From assembly GCA_012797715.1 (NCBI GenBank), contig JAAZOO010000101.1, forward strand, positions 1 through 14,044: a DNA stretch of 14,044 nt, in the 5' to 3' direction. Made by a program: the position numbers and the translations under genes. This document shows, one piece after another, positions 6,587 through 14,044 of the stretch. Position 1 is the first letter of the stretch, and the number at the start of each line of letters is the position of its first letter. Source of the DNA: Geobacteraceae bacterium. Lineage in GTDB: Bacteria > Desulfobacterota > Desulfuromonadia > Geobacterales > Geobacteraceae. A model generated the notes under the pieces. The model saw only the letters and a program-made list of their open reading frames with translations, searched no databases and had not been told where the DNA came from.

Positions 6587-7327
6587 ATGTCGAATGGTGC
6601 GGAGCAGAAGACAGGAACTGATCTGGGTACGTTCGTAAAAGAAACGAGGGAAAAGTTCGCCAAGGCGGGCGCCGGTGCAGTGGGGGACCTGAACGGCGAG
6701 CATGAAGTATTCGGGGAACTGGGCGACTTGGGCGCAGGCGTGTCGAAAACCGAGGTGGCGCTCTGCGACACCACCTCCAACCCGGCCCCGCTGGGACTGT
6801 TCGCCTTCGGCATGACCACGGTGCTTCTGAACCTGCACAATGCAGGGTTCTTTCCCCTCGATTCCATGATTCTCGCCATGGGGATCTTCTACGGCGGTCT
6901 GGCCCAGGTCATTGTCGGTATCATGGAATGGAAGAAAAAGAATACCTTTGGAACCCTGGCCTTCACTTCGTACGGCCTTTTCTGGCTGACCCTCGTGGGC
7001 CTCATCGTCATTCCGAAATTGGGATGGGTCACGAAACCGGAGGAAACTTCCATGATCGCCTATCTGGTGATGTGGGGCATCTTCACCGGACTCCTCCTCA
7101 TCGGCACCTTCCGGCTCAACAAAGCGCTCGTGTTCGTATTTTTCACCCTGACGGTGCTGTTCTTCATGTTGGCGTACGGTGACTATACCGGGAATGCGGG
7201 CTTTAAGGTCCTGACCGGCTACGAAGGCATTCTGTGCGGGCTGTCCGCCATATACACGGGCATCGCGCAGGTCTGGAACGAATTGTACGGCAAGACCATC
7301 CTGCCTCTCGGCCCCCTGAAGAAGTAA
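6587..7327 (+). CDS. satP: GPR1/FUN34/YaaH (SatP)-family acetate/succinate transporter with N-terminal extension
   Basis: Inner-membrane transporter of 246 residues. The family signature NPAPLGLFAFGMTTVLLNLHNAGFF begins at Asn65 and is followed by MILAMGIFYGGLAQVIVGIMEWKKKNTFGTLAFTSYGLFWLTL, strikingly like E. coli YaaH/SatP, and about six hydrophobic spans. Characterised relatives move acetate and succinate with protons; acetate is a likely substrate in a Geobacter-like host, but that is inference. The start at 6587 has a strong GGGGAGG site (6572-6578) with 8-nt spacing. The frame remains open upstream to about 6308, but that stretch is the structured leader. Oddly, about 56 extra residues precede the signature compared with E. 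coli YaaH (188 aa in all): a hydrophilic, helix-prone segment (TFVKETREKFAKAGAG...) probably facing the cytoplasm. The gene appears to be a single-gene unit. Confidence 0.92.
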   Translation: MSNGAEQKTGTDLGTFVKETREKFAKAGAGAVGDLNGEHEVFGELGDLGAGVSKTEVALCDTTSNPAPLGLFAFGMTTVLLNLHNAGFFPLDSMILAMGIFYGGLAQVIVGIMEWKKKNTFGTLAFTSYGLFWLTLVGLIVIPKLGWVTKPEETSMIAYLVMWGIFTGLLLIGTFRLNKALVFVFFTLTVLFFMLAYGDYTGNAGFKVLTGYEGILCGLSAIYTGIAQVWNELYGKTILPLGPLKK

Positions 7328-7655
7328 CCGATTCGGCCTTCGACACACGGTACCGGGAAGGTGCCGGGCATGCCGCCCCCCTTCCCGCGACCTTTCTCCT
7401 TTCTTCTCTGCCCCACTGTGTGCCCATCCGGAAACTCCGGATGCGACCCTATCCTTTCCAATTCGGAAGCGAGGAATTTTTCGGCCTGGCCGGAAAATCA
7501 AGCGGTACGCCCCACAAGTAACCCGGAACCTTGCCGCCGCCGGGGTGGAAAAGGACCGTTTCCTTGTGGAGACTATTTTCCCTGTGGCGGCATCCCATCG
7601 GTTGTGGTAGAGTCCATCCTGTCGTTTTCATTCTTTCCCGGAAAGGAGATTGGGC
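7328..7655. other. Intergenic region without a recognisable gene; several hairpins
   Basis: No coding frame here looks real on either strand. Besides the terminator-like hairpin near 7354, it contains CATCCGG-AAACT-CCGGATG (7425-7443, perfect 7-bp stem) and an imperfect stem TTTTTCGG-CCTGG-CCGGAAAA (7477-7497, one G-U). Neither is followed by a T-run. A possible extended -10 (TGG-TAGAGT, 7605-7613) may drive the next gene, though no convincing -35 accompanies it. A small RNA or leader element is conceivable but unsupported beyond the hairpins. Confidence 0.4.
7354..7387 (+). terminator. Possible weak terminator hairpin after the transporter
   Basis: CGGGAAGG (7354-7361) and CCTTCCCG (7380-7387) form a perfect 8-bp stem around an 18-nt GC-rich loop, 26 nt past the stop. 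It is followed by CGACCTTTCTCCTTT, which is pyrimidine-rich but has no continuous T-run, so intrinsic termination is uncertain. Confidence 0.45.
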
Positions 7656-7967
7656 ATGGCCGACACGAAAATCACCGTACTGGCACGATTCAAGGCGAAA
7701 GATGGTCTGGAGGAAAAGGTCAAGAAGGAAATACTGGCCTGCGTAGCGCCCACGAGAGCCGAGGCGGGCTGCATCAATTATGACCTGCACCAGTTGAAGG
7801 ATGACAAACGGGTCTTCATCCTGTACGAAAACTGGACCAGCAAGCAGGCGCTGGACGAGCACCTGGCAATGCCGTACCTGAAAGCGCTGGCGGCCGCGGT
7901 CGACGAATTGTGTTCGGAGCCGCTGGATATTTCCATCTGGGAAATGATCAGCGAACCGGCGAAGTAG
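7656..7967 (+). CDS. Antibiotic biosynthesis monooxygenase (ABM)-fold protein, YgiN-like
   Basis: Small cytoplasmic protein of 103 residues, the normal size for single-domain ABM-fold proteins. The sequence runs ITVLARFKAKDGLEEKVKKEILACVAPTRAEAGCINYDLHQLKDDKRVFILYENWTSKQALDEHLAMPYLKALAAAV, matching the family in order: beta strand, helix, the AGCINYDLH strand, the YENW strand with its aromatic pair, and the EHLAMPYLK helix. Members include the quinol monooxygenase YgiN and the autoinducer-2 processing enzyme LsrG; they form dimers and often need no cofactor. The start at 7656 has AAGGAG (7643-7648) at 7-nt spacing; a TTG two codons upstream is less likely. A terminator follows 10 nt after the stop, so the gene stands alone. 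Substrate unknown. Confidence 0.9.
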   Translation: MADTKITVLARFKAKDGLEEKVKKEILACVAPTRAEAGCINYDLHQLKDDKRVFILYENWTSKQALDEHLAMPYLKALAAAVDELCSEPLDISIWEMISEPAK

Positions 7968-7977
7968 TGGGCTGTTC

Positions 7978-8017
7978 ACGGCGGTTGCGGGGGAAGAGCA
8001 TCTCCGGCCGCCGTTTT
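7978..8017 (+). terminator. Rho-independent terminator after the ABM-fold gene
   Basis: ACGGCGG (7978-7984) pairs with CCGCCGT (8008-8014). An inner stem, GGGGA/TCTCC (7990-7994 with 8001-8005, one G-U), closes an AGAGCA loop, and TTTT follows (8014-8017). It lies 10 nt past the stop and before the kinase promoter. Confidence 0.65.
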
Positions 8018-8056
8018 CCATCCCTTGCCGCGGTGCCGGGTCTGCTTCTTCCCCTC

Positions 8057-8086
8057 TTGTTCTCGCCCGCTTCACTGAGGTATAAT
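8057..8086 (+). promoter_or_regulatory. Promoter of the kinase/regulator operon
   Basis: A perfect -10 TATAAT (8081-8086) is preceded at 18 bp by TTGTTC (8057-8062), a half-match -35. Transcription would start near 8093, about 40 nt before the kinase ATG. This is a housekeeping-type promoter although the regulator it expresses is sigma-54-dependent. Confidence 0.6.
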
Positions 8087-8133
8087 CCCCCCGTTACGCC
8101 CTCTCGTTTCCCCCTTCCAGGACGGTACTCGCC

Positions 8134-9570
8134 ATGAGACTCAATGCAAAACTGGTGATGATCATGCTCTCCCTGCTCGTCATCGCCGTATGCGCGCTTT
8201 TCATCCTGAACCAGTACAGCCAGAACGACCTGGTGGACGCCATTCAGGAAAGCTCCACCGAGGTCTCCAAAGCCATCCAGATCAGCGTTGCCGATCTCAC
8301 TTCGGAGGCGGAATTCTCCTCGCGGCTGAAGGAGTACATGGAAGAGGCAAAGCGCAAGGGGATCAACGAAGTCAGCATCATCAGCAACGAAGGGGAGATT
8401 ATCGATTCATCGGACCCGGCCAAGGTGGGAAAGAAACGGGACGTCAGGAAACTGGGAAAGGGACTCAAGGCATCCCGGACACGCAAGGGCAAACAGAATC
8501 CTTCCGAAGACTCGTCCCGTCCCTATGACCTGGTGGTCCCCGTCATCGTTGGGGACGAGCAACTGGGCTTCGTGCACATCAATCTCCTGCTTGACAATAT
8601 CCGCACCATCCAGCACGACAACTTCGTCCATCGCCTGACCGTCACCTTTATGGTCTTCATGCTCGGCATCATCCTTGCCATCTTCCTGGCACGGAGGTAC
8701 ACCACGCCCATCAAGCGGATCGTGGAAAGCGTGAAAAAGGTTTCCGCCGGAGACCTGTCGGAAACCTTCCCCGTCCAAACCAGGGACGAGATCGGCGAAC
8801 TGGCCGAAAACTTCAACGAGATGGTAAAGAAGCTCCGGGAACGGGAAATGCTGGAGAAGAGGCTCTACGAGGCCGAGCACCTTTCCAAGGTCGGCCAGCT
8901 TGCGGCAGGCATCGCCCACGAGATCCGCAACCCCCTCAACTATATCAGCCTTGCCGTGGATCACCTGAAAAACGACCTTATCCCCTCCTCCCCCGAAACA
9001 GAGGCGGAATCCAGGGAGCTTCTCGACAAGATCAAGGATGAAGTGAAGCGGGTCAACTACATGGTGCTCAACTTCATGAGCTACGGCAGGCCCCTCAAGC
9101 TCCGTATTTCCCGTATCTCCAGCAAGGATCTTCTGGAGAAGGTCCTCCCTCGGCTAAAAGACGGGCTTTCCGAGCAGCGCATCGAGCTTCTCTTGGACAT
9201 CGAGCCGGAGACCCCCGATCTGGATGTCGATCCGGAACTGATTTGCACCTGCCTTGTCAACCTGGTCACCAACGCTGCCCAGTCCATGCCTGACGGGGGG
9301 GCCATCACCCTCGGAGTCCGCTTCGATTGCGAGAACCGCCTGTTCCGCATCACCTGCGCCGACGAGGGCTCCGGCATCAAGCCGGAGTATCTGGAGAAAA
9401 TCACCCAGCCCTACTTCACCACCAAGGAGGCGGGTATCGGTCTCGGCCTGGCCATAACCGAGCGGATCGTCACGGAGCATGGCGGAAAGCTGGAAGTGGA
9501 AAGCGCTGTTGGCCACGGCACGGTGTTTACCATTCTCATCCCCGCGCCGCACAGGGAGCAGGAGATATGA
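8134..9570 (+). CDS. Membrane sensor histidine kinase (NtrB/AtoS-type)
   Basis: Sensor kinase of 478 residues. It has a membrane span at about 7-26, an extracytoplasmic sensor region to about 165 with a Cache/PAS-like stretch (VSIISNEGEIIDSSDPAKVGKKRD), a second span at about 168-187 and a HAMP domain from TTPIKRIVESV. The HisKA domain reads KVGQLAAGIAHEIRNPLNYISLAV with phospho-acceptor His262, the form typical of kinases feeding NtrC-class regulators. The HATPase has the N box (NLVTNAAQSMPDGG), G1 (DEGSGI), an F-box-like QPYFTTKE and G2 (GIGLGLAI), so it should be active. A weak AGGA (8119-8122) precedes the start. The stop overlaps the ATG of the following response regulator by 4 nt, so the two form a coupled pair. 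The signal is unknown. Confidence 0.95.
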   Translation: MRLNAKLVMIMLSLLVIAVCALFILNQYSQNDLVDAIQESSTEVSKAIQISVADLTSEAEFSSRLKEYMEEAKRKGINEVSIISNEGEIIDSSDPAKVGKKRDVRKLGKGLKASRTRKGKQNPSEDSSRPYDLVVPVIVGDEQLGFVHINLLLDNIRTIQHDNFVHRLTVTFMVFMLGIILAIFLARRYTTPIKRIVESVKKVSAGDLSETFPVQTRDEIGELAENFNEMVKKLREREMLEKRLYEAEHLSKVGQLAAGIAHEIRNPLNYISLAVDHLKNDLIPSSPETEAESRELLDKIKDEVKRVNYMVLNFMSYGRPLKLRISRISSKDLLEKVLPRLKDGLSEQRIELLLDIEPETPDLDVDPELICTCLVNLVTNAAQSMPDGGAITLGVRFDCENRLFRITCADEGSGIKPEYLEKITQPYFTTKEAGIGLGLAITERIVTEHGGKLEVESAVGHGTVFTILIPAPHREQEI

Positions 9571-10955
9571 AGGGAAGGATTCTGGTTGTGGATGACGAGA
9601 AGGGGCAGAGGGATATCCTTGACGCCATCCTAAGGAAGGAAGGGTACCTGGTCACGGCCGTCCCCGGCGCGCGGGAGGCGCTGGAGCGCCTGGAAGCGGA
9701 AGAGTATGATCTCATCCTCACCGACCTGAAGATGAAGGGCATTTCAGGTCTGGAACTCCTGGAAAAGGTCCTTGAACAGGACCCGCGGCAATGCATTGTC
9801 ATCATGACCGCCCACGGCACCATCGATTCGGCGGTTGAGGCGATGAAAAAGGGGGCCTTCGATTACCTGGAAAAACCCCTGGACAGGGATACCCTCCTCC
9901 TGACCCTCAAAAGGGCCTTTGAGCGACTTGCCCTCTTGCGCGAAAACCGCATGCTGCAGAAAAAACTGGCGGAACACAGCGATATTCCCTCCATTATCGG
10001 GTCCCATCCCAAAATGAAAGAGGTGTTCCGCATCGTCAACAAGATTGCGGCCACCGCGTCAACGGTGCTGATCTATGGAGAATCGGGAACCGGAAAGGAA
10101 CTGGTCGCGCGCGCCATTCACAACGGCAGCCCGCGCAAGGACAACCCGTTTTTCGCCATCAACTGCGCCGCAATCCCCGACACCCTCATCGAAAGCGAGC
10201 TTTTCGGCCACGAGAAAGGCTCCTTTACCGGTGCAAACTCCCGGGAGATCGGGCTGTTCGAGGCGGCGCACACCGGCACCATCTTCCTGGACGAGATAGG
10301 CGAAATGAATACCGCCATGCAGGCCAAACTGCTGCGGGCGATCCAGGAACGGGAAATCCGCCGCGTCGGCGGCAAGACGAGCCTGCCGGTTGATGTGCGC
10401 ATCATCTCCGCAACCAACAAGGACCTGGAGCAGGAGATCCGGAAGGGACTCTTCCGGGAAGACCTCTTCTACCGCCTCAACGTAATCCGGATCAATCTCC
10501 CGCCACTGCGGGAGAGGGGAAGCGATATCATCGCACTGGCCGATTTTTTCGTAAAAAAATACGGGGGCGCCGCCGGCATCCCCCTGAAAGGCATTTCCAG
10601 GCCGGCGATAAAGCTGCTCATGGACTATCCCTGGCCCGGCAACGTGCGGCAACTGGAATCCGTGATCGAGCGAGGCGTGCTCATGACCGAAAGCGAGTAC
10701 ATCCAGCCCGAGGACCTGCCGGCGGAAATTCACCACGGCAGCGTTCCCGGAAATTGCCTCCGATTCGATCTCCCTCCCGAAGGAATCTCCATGGAGGATC
10801 TGGAACGGGATCTCATCATCAAGGCCATGGAACGCGCCGGCTGGGTAATCGGCAAAGCAGCCCCCCTGCTCGGCATGACCTATAAGACCCTGCAGTACCG
10901 GCTGGAAAAATTCGGCATTGAGAAACCCGAGAAAAAGAGTCTGTTCCGGTCATAG
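9567..10955 (+). CDS. Sigma-54-dependent response regulator, NtrC family
   Basis: Transcription activator of 462 residues, the standard NtrC-class length. Receiver domain 1-~120: acidic pocket Asp9/Asp10, phospho-acceptor Asp53 (LILTDLKM), Thr81 and Lys103 (EKPL). AAA+ domain ~140-370: Walker A GESGTGKE (171-178), the sigma-54 contact loop as GSFTGA (218-223, with Ser for the more common Ala), Walker B IFLDE (239-243) and the NVRQLESVIERG segment. The C terminus is a Fis-type helix-turn-helix (KAAPLLGMTYKTLQYRLEKFGI). The start is fixed by GGAG at 9561-9564 and the ATGA overlap with the kinase stop; the frame is open further upstream inside the kinase gene, but that is a shadow. It should be phosphorylated by that kinase and activate sigma-54 promoters. 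I saw no convincing -24/-12 site in the intergenic regions here, so its targets are probably elsewhere. Confidence 0.96.
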   Translation: MKGRILVVDDEKGQRDILDAILRKEGYLVTAVPGAREALERLEAEEYDLILTDLKMKGISGLELLEKVLEQDPRQCIVIMTAHGTIDSAVEAMKKGAFDYLEKPLDRDTLLLTLKRAFERLALLRENRMLQKKLAEHSDIPSIIGSHPKMKEVFRIVNKIAATASTVLIYGESGTGKELVARAIHNGSPRKDNPFFAINCAAIPDTLIESELFGHEKGSFTGANSREIGLFEAAHTGTIFLDEIGEMNTAMQAKLLRAIQEREIRRVGGKTSLPVDVRIISATNKDLEQEIRKGLFREDLFYRLNVIRINLPPLRERGSDIIALADFFVKKYGGAAGIPLKGISRPAIKLLMDYPWPGNVRQLESVIERGVLMTESEYIQPEDLPAEIHHGSVPGNCLRFDLPPEGISMEDLERDLIIKAMERAGWVIGKAAPLLGMTYKTLQYRLEKFGIEKPEKKSLFRS

Positions 10956-11057
10956 GCGCGGGCCGCGAATCGCCCTTCCCCTGGCAGAGACATCACCATC
11001 ACCATCTCCTCCAGCACCGGCTTCAGGGGACGATGGAAGGAACGAGGAGACCCATTC

Positions 11058-13622
11058 ATGGATCTTTCACGGAAACTGCACCGGTTTACTGTTGTTCCCA
11101 CGCTCCCCAAAGAACTCTCCGGCCTGAAGGCCATTGCCTATAACCTCTGGTGGACATGGGAACCGGAGGCCATCGAGCTTTTCCAAAGAATCGACCGGGA
11201 AGTATGGCGCGAAACACGCCATAATCCCGTGAAAATGCTGGGTTCCCTCCAGCAGAAGCGCTTGGAGGAGCTCCTCGGCGATGACGGTTTCATGGCCCAG
11301 CTGCAGCGGGTGGAAAGCCGCTTCCAGGACTACCTGGAAGGAAAAACCTGGTACCAGAAGGCGCGGAACGGTGAAAGGAACTGCTCCATCGCCTATTTTT
11401 CCATGGAATTCGGCCTCCACGAATCGCTCCCCATCTATTCCGGAGGTTTGGGGGTCCTGTCGGGCGATCACCTCAAATCAGCCAGCGATCTGGGGATTCC
11501 TCTCCTCGGAGTGGGACTCCTCTACCGCCAGGGCTATTTCCGCCAGTACCTGAACATCGAAGGGTGGCAGCAGGAAATCTACCCGGAAAACGATTTCTAC
11601 ACCATGCCCCTCCGGCTGGAGCGGGACGCGGACGGCGTGCCTCTCACCATCCTGCTGGATATGGAAGAACGAAAGGTATCCGCCCACATCTGGCGGGTGC
11701 AGGTCGGACGAGTGCCCCTCTACCTGCTGGATACCAACCTGGAGAGAAACGTGTGGGAAGATCGGAAGATTACCGCCCAGCTGTACGGCGGGGACCAGGA
11801 AATGCGTATCAAGCAGGAAATTTTGCTGGGAATCGGCGGTATTCAAGCACTGAGAAAGCTGGGGCTGGATCCCCCTGTCTGCCACATCAATGAAGGGCAC
11901 GCGGCCTTCCTTGCCCTGGAGCGCATCCGGCTCCTTATGGAAGAAAAGCGCCTCACTTTCGCCGAAGCCCGGGAGATGGTGGTCGCAGGCAGCGTCTTTA
12001 CCACCCACACCCCGGTCCAGGCGGGTATCGACCACTTCCCGCCGGAACTGGTGGAAAAACACCTGGGCCCCTATTATCGGGGGCTCGGCCTCTCCCGAGA
12101 AGAATTTCTCGGTCTGGGAAGACAGAACCCGAAAAACAACCACGAAACATTCTGCATGTCGGTTCTGGCTCTCCGGTTGACAGGGCACCAGAACGGCGTA
12201 AGCCGGCTGCACGGAACGGTATCCCGGGGGATGTGGAAGAATATCTGGCCGGAACTGCCTGAAGAGCACTTCCCGCTTACCTCCATAACCAACGGAGTCC
12301 ATACGAAAACCTGGCTTTCCAGCGAAATGGCGGGTCTCATCATACGCTACCTGGGGACCCGCTGGCTCGACGATCCTGCGGATTTCGACATCTGGCGAAA
12401 AATTCACCAGATACCCGACGCGGAACTCTGGCGCACCCACGAACGATGCCGGGAACGGCTCGTGTCCTTTGCCCGGAAACGCCTCAAGGCGCACCTGCTC
12501 CACGTCGGCGCCACCGCCAAGGAGATAGCCTCGGCAGACGAGGCCCTGGATCCCGAGATTCTGACTATCGGTTTTGCCCGGCGCTTTGCCACCTACAAGC
12601 GGGGGACCCTCCTTCTCCGCGACCTGGAGCGGCTGGACAGGATACTCAACGACCCGGAGCGCCCGGTGCAGATTATCGTTGCCGGCAAGGCCCACCCGGC
12701 CGACTTCGAGGGGAAGGAACTGATCCGCCAGATACGGCAGGTTTCCATGGAAAAACGGTTTCGCCACCGTATCCTTTTCATTGAGGACTATGACATGGCC
12801 GTGGCGAGACGGATGGTGCAGGGGGTGGATGTCTGGCTCAACACCCCGCGCCGCCCTCTGGAGGCAAGCGGCACCAGCGGCATGAAGGTGGCCTTCAACG
12901 GCGGCCTCAACATGAGCGTCCTGGACGGATGGTGGCCGGAAGGATACCGGGGCGACAACGGATGGGCCATCGGCAAGGGCGAAGTGTACGAGGATATCGA
13001 GTATCAGAATGAAGTGGAGGGTCGGGCCATCTATGACCTGCTGGAAAAAGAGATCGCTCCTCTTTTCTACGACCGGGGCGCAGACGGGATTCCGCGCGGC
13101 TGGCTGGCGCGCATGAAGGCCTCCATCGCCTCCCTGTGTCCGGTCTTCAGCACGGAACGTATGCTGCAGGAATATACCGACACCTTCTATCTTCCCGCCT
13201 TCAGTTCGTGGAAGGCTCTCGATGAACAGGATCAATCACTGGCGCGGGAACTTGCCCAGTGGAAAGTGGAGATGCGCCGTCTCTGGAACGGAGTGCGCAT
13301 TGAAGGGATCGAGGCGGAAACCGCGGGGGAAATCCCTGTCGGTCAACGCATTCCGGTGCAGGTCCGGGTCGGAATCGGGGAAATCCCCCTCGACAACCTC
13401 TCCGTGGCAGTCTACTCGGGAATTCTGGATGCCCGCGACGTGATTGTCGATGGACAAGAGACCCCCCTCGCGCCCATGGAGCAGGCGGGAGCGGATGTGT
13501 ACCGCTTCAGGGGAGATGTGGAATGCCGCGTGTGCGGGCGGCAGGGTTTTGCCGTCCGGATCATGCCGAAGCATCCCCGGCTCGGCCCCATCTACGAACC
13601 CGGTCTTATCCTCTGGGCATAG
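11058..13622 (+). CDS. glgP: Alpha-glucan (glycogen) phosphorylase, GT35, with N-terminal DUF3417
   Basis: Cytoplasmic enzyme of 854 residues that splits storage alpha-1,4-glucan with phosphate to release glucose-1-phosphate, using pyridoxal phosphate. The N terminus (LKAIAYNLWWTWEPEAIELFQRID) is the DUF3417 region typical of the bacterial/archaeal alpha-glucan phosphorylase branch rather than the E. coli GlgP branch. Then come SIAYFSMEFGLHESLPIYSGGLGVLSGDHLKSASDLG, HINEGHAAFLALERI and FTTHTPVQAGIDHF. The cofactor site EASGTSGMKVAFNGGLNMSVLDGWW carries the PLP lysine at Lys610. A ~130-residue tail follows. A GAGGAG site (11044-11049) precedes the ATG. It starts 102 nt after the response regulator; no promoter or terminator is obvious between them, so read-through from the kinase operon is possible. 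No other glycogen genes are in view. Confidence 0.96.
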   Translation: MDLSRKLHRFTVVPTLPKELSGLKAIAYNLWWTWEPEAIELFQRIDREVWRETRHNPVKMLGSLQQKRLEELLGDDGFMAQLQRVESRFQDYLEGKTWYQKARNGERNCSIAYFSMEFGLHESLPIYSGGLGVLSGDHLKSASDLGIPLLGVGLLYRQGYFRQYLNIEGWQQEIYPENDFYTMPLRLERDADGVPLTILLDMEERKVSAHIWRVQVGRVPLYLLDTNLERNVWEDRKITAQLYGGDQEMRIKQEILLGIGGIQALRKLGLDPPVCHINEGHAAFLALERIRLLMEEKRLTFAEAREMVVAGSVFTTHTPVQAGIDHFPPELVEKHLGPYYRGLGLSREEFLGLGRQNPKNNHETFCMSVLALRLTGHQNGVSRLHGTVSRGMWKNIWPELPEEHFPLTSITNGVHTKTWLSSEMAGLIIRYLGTRWLDDPADFDIWRKIHQIPDAELWRTHERCRERLVSFARKRLKAHLLHVGATAKEIASADEALDPEILTIGFARRFATYKRGTLLLRDLERLDRILNDPERPVQIIVAGKAHPADFEGKELIRQIRQVSMEKRFRHRILFIEDYDMAVARRMVQGVDVWLNTPRRPLEASGTSGMKVAFNGGLNMSVLDGWWPEGYRGDNGWAIGKGEVYEDIEYQNEVEGRAIYDLLEKEIAPLFYDRGADGIPRGWLARMKASIASLCPVFSTERMLQEYTDTFYLPAFSSWKALDEQDQSLARELAQWKVEMRRLWNGVRIEGIEAETAGEIPVGQRIPVQVRVGIGEIPLDNLSVAVYSGILDARDVIVDGQETPLAPMEQAGADVYRFRGDVECRVCGRQGFAVRIMPKHPRLGPIYEPGLILWA

Positions 13623-13653
13623 GGTGAACGCCGGTCAGGGGTCCCCTTTCAGC

Positions 13654-13682
13654 TTGAAAAACTCACGAAAAACAGGTACAGT
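13654..13682 (+). promoter_or_regulatory. Promoter of the lipoprotein gene
   Basis: TTGAAA (13654-13659) and TACAGT (13677-13682) are 17 bp apart in an A-rich stretch after glgP. Transcription would begin near 13690, about 24 nt before the ATG. A tiny stem AGGG-GTC-CCCT (13637-13647) upstream is too small to call a terminator. Confidence 0.55.
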
Positions 13683-13712
13683 CCGCTCAAAAAATTCCCA
13701 AGGCACTACCTC

Positions 13713-14044
13713 ATGAGACTACTTCCGCTCCTGCTGCTTCTTTTCACCCTGGCCGCCTGCACCTCACTGGTGCCGCGCACATACCTCCCCTCTCCCCTTA
13801 CCAACGAGTCTTTCCCCGACCCGGTGAAGACGGTTTCCGTCCCCTTGCCGGTCATAGCAACAAGTCCCAATGAAGGAATCACCGTTGGAGGCCTGACGGC
13901 GTTCCTTCTCCATAACGGCAAGGACGAAGTGAGCACCCTGGTCGCGCCGCAGGTCAACTACAACAAGTATTTCGGCGCCACATTCAGCCTCTATGGAGCA
14001 TTCTACCCCTCACCGGTCCGCAGCTGGGAGATGAACATTTCCAA
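13713..14044 (+). CDS. Putative outer-membrane lipoprotein with beta-barrel-like sequence, 3' end missing
   Basis: The first 110 codons of a gene that runs off the window. MRLLPLLLLLFTLAAC is a lipoprotein signal peptide with the lipobox Leu13-Ala14-Ala15-Cys16, so Cys16 should be lipidated. A short Pro-rich stretch follows, then VPLPVIATSPNEGITVGGLTAFLL...VSTLVAPQVNYNKYFGATFSLYGAFYP, with alternating hydrophobic residues, glycines and aromatics as in outer-membrane barrel strands. The motif P-x-I-x-x-SPNEG-x-x-x-GG resembles the start of BamA/TamA-type surface-antigen barrels, but only about the first strands are visible, so this is a tentative link. The ribosome site is weak (AAGG, 13700-13703). 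A promoter lies immediately upstream. The frame has no stop before the window end. Confidence 0.7.
   Translation, partial: MRLLPLLLLLFTLAACTSLVPRTYLPSPLTNESFPDPVKTVSVPLPVIATSPNEGITVGGLTAFLLHNGKDEVSTLVAPQVNYNKYFGATFSLYGAFYPSPVRSWEMNIS

Noticed and set aside
5011..7501. Two long - strand frames (5011-6348 and 6212-7501)
   Set aside because: They lie opposite the amidohydrolase, leader and transporter, with low-complexity translations and no family motifs.
8024..8060. Sigma-54 promoter before the kinase (GG-N10-GC spacing near 8034)
   Set aside because: Only the GG/GC spacing fits; the TGGCAC and TTGC blocks are poor, while a perfect TATAAT lies downstream.
10992..11006. ATCACC-ATCACC-ATC short tandem repeat before glgP
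   Set aside because: Two and a half copies of a 6-mer; no sign of function.
11478..13235. 585-codon open frame on the - strand opposite glgP
   Set aside because: Shadow of a well-supported phosphorylase gene; no recognisable domain or ribosome site.
1..14044. tRNA/rRNA genes, CRISPR arrays, insertion sequences or attachment sites
   Set aside because: No cloverleaf, rRNA-like stretch, regularly spaced repeats, transposase-like protein or terminal inverted repeats seen.

Overview
The window is high-GC bacterial DNA with every supported gene on the + strand. The content fits a Geobacter-like member of the Desulfuromonadales: an RsbU-type phosphatase with a HAMP domain, an NtrC-class two-component pair, an acetate/succinate-type GPR1/FUN34/YaaH transporter, and an alpha-glucan phosphorylase of the DUF3417-containing type. 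This assignment is inferred from gene style and base composition, not from any database match.

Layout. (1) 1-1098 is the 3' part of a membrane-anchored PP2C-type phosphatase. (2) 1221-2522 is an AzgA-like NCS2 purine permease, closed by a strong intrinsic terminator. (3) 2613-3887 is a soluble family-2-like glycosyltransferase whose ATG sits almost on the predicted transcription start. (4) 4007-4909 is an exported SYLF-domain protein with its own promoter. (5) 4981-6291 is an M20 amidohydrolase. (6) 6292-6586 is a long leader with a perfect TTGACA promoter box and a multi-hairpin element, in front of (7) a SatP-type transporter at 6587-7327. (8) 7328-7655 holds no gene but has several hairpins. 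(9) 7656-7967 is a small antibiotic-biosynthesis-monooxygenase-fold protein, closed by a terminator. (10) 8134-10955 is a histidine kinase and sigma-54 response regulator overlapping by 4 nt. (11) 11058-13622 is an alpha-glucan phosphorylase. (12) 13713 to the end is the start of a putative lipoprotein with beta-strand-rich sequence.

Most genes appear to be separate transcription units, with -35/-10 pairs visible before the glycosyltransferase, SYLF, SatP, kinase and lipoprotein genes. Only the kinase-regulator pair is clearly coupled. The genes do not form one pathway: they mix uptake (purine, acetate/succinate), signalling, storage-glucan breakdown and envelope functions.

The most interesting element is the SatP leader. 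A six-base-pair closing stem encloses three consecutive small hairpins, and an upstream C-rich tract can pair either with a local purine run or with the Shine-Dalgarno of satP. That is the layout of a translation-controlling riboswitch or other cis-regulatory RNA. It does not match any riboswitch consensus I could recall.
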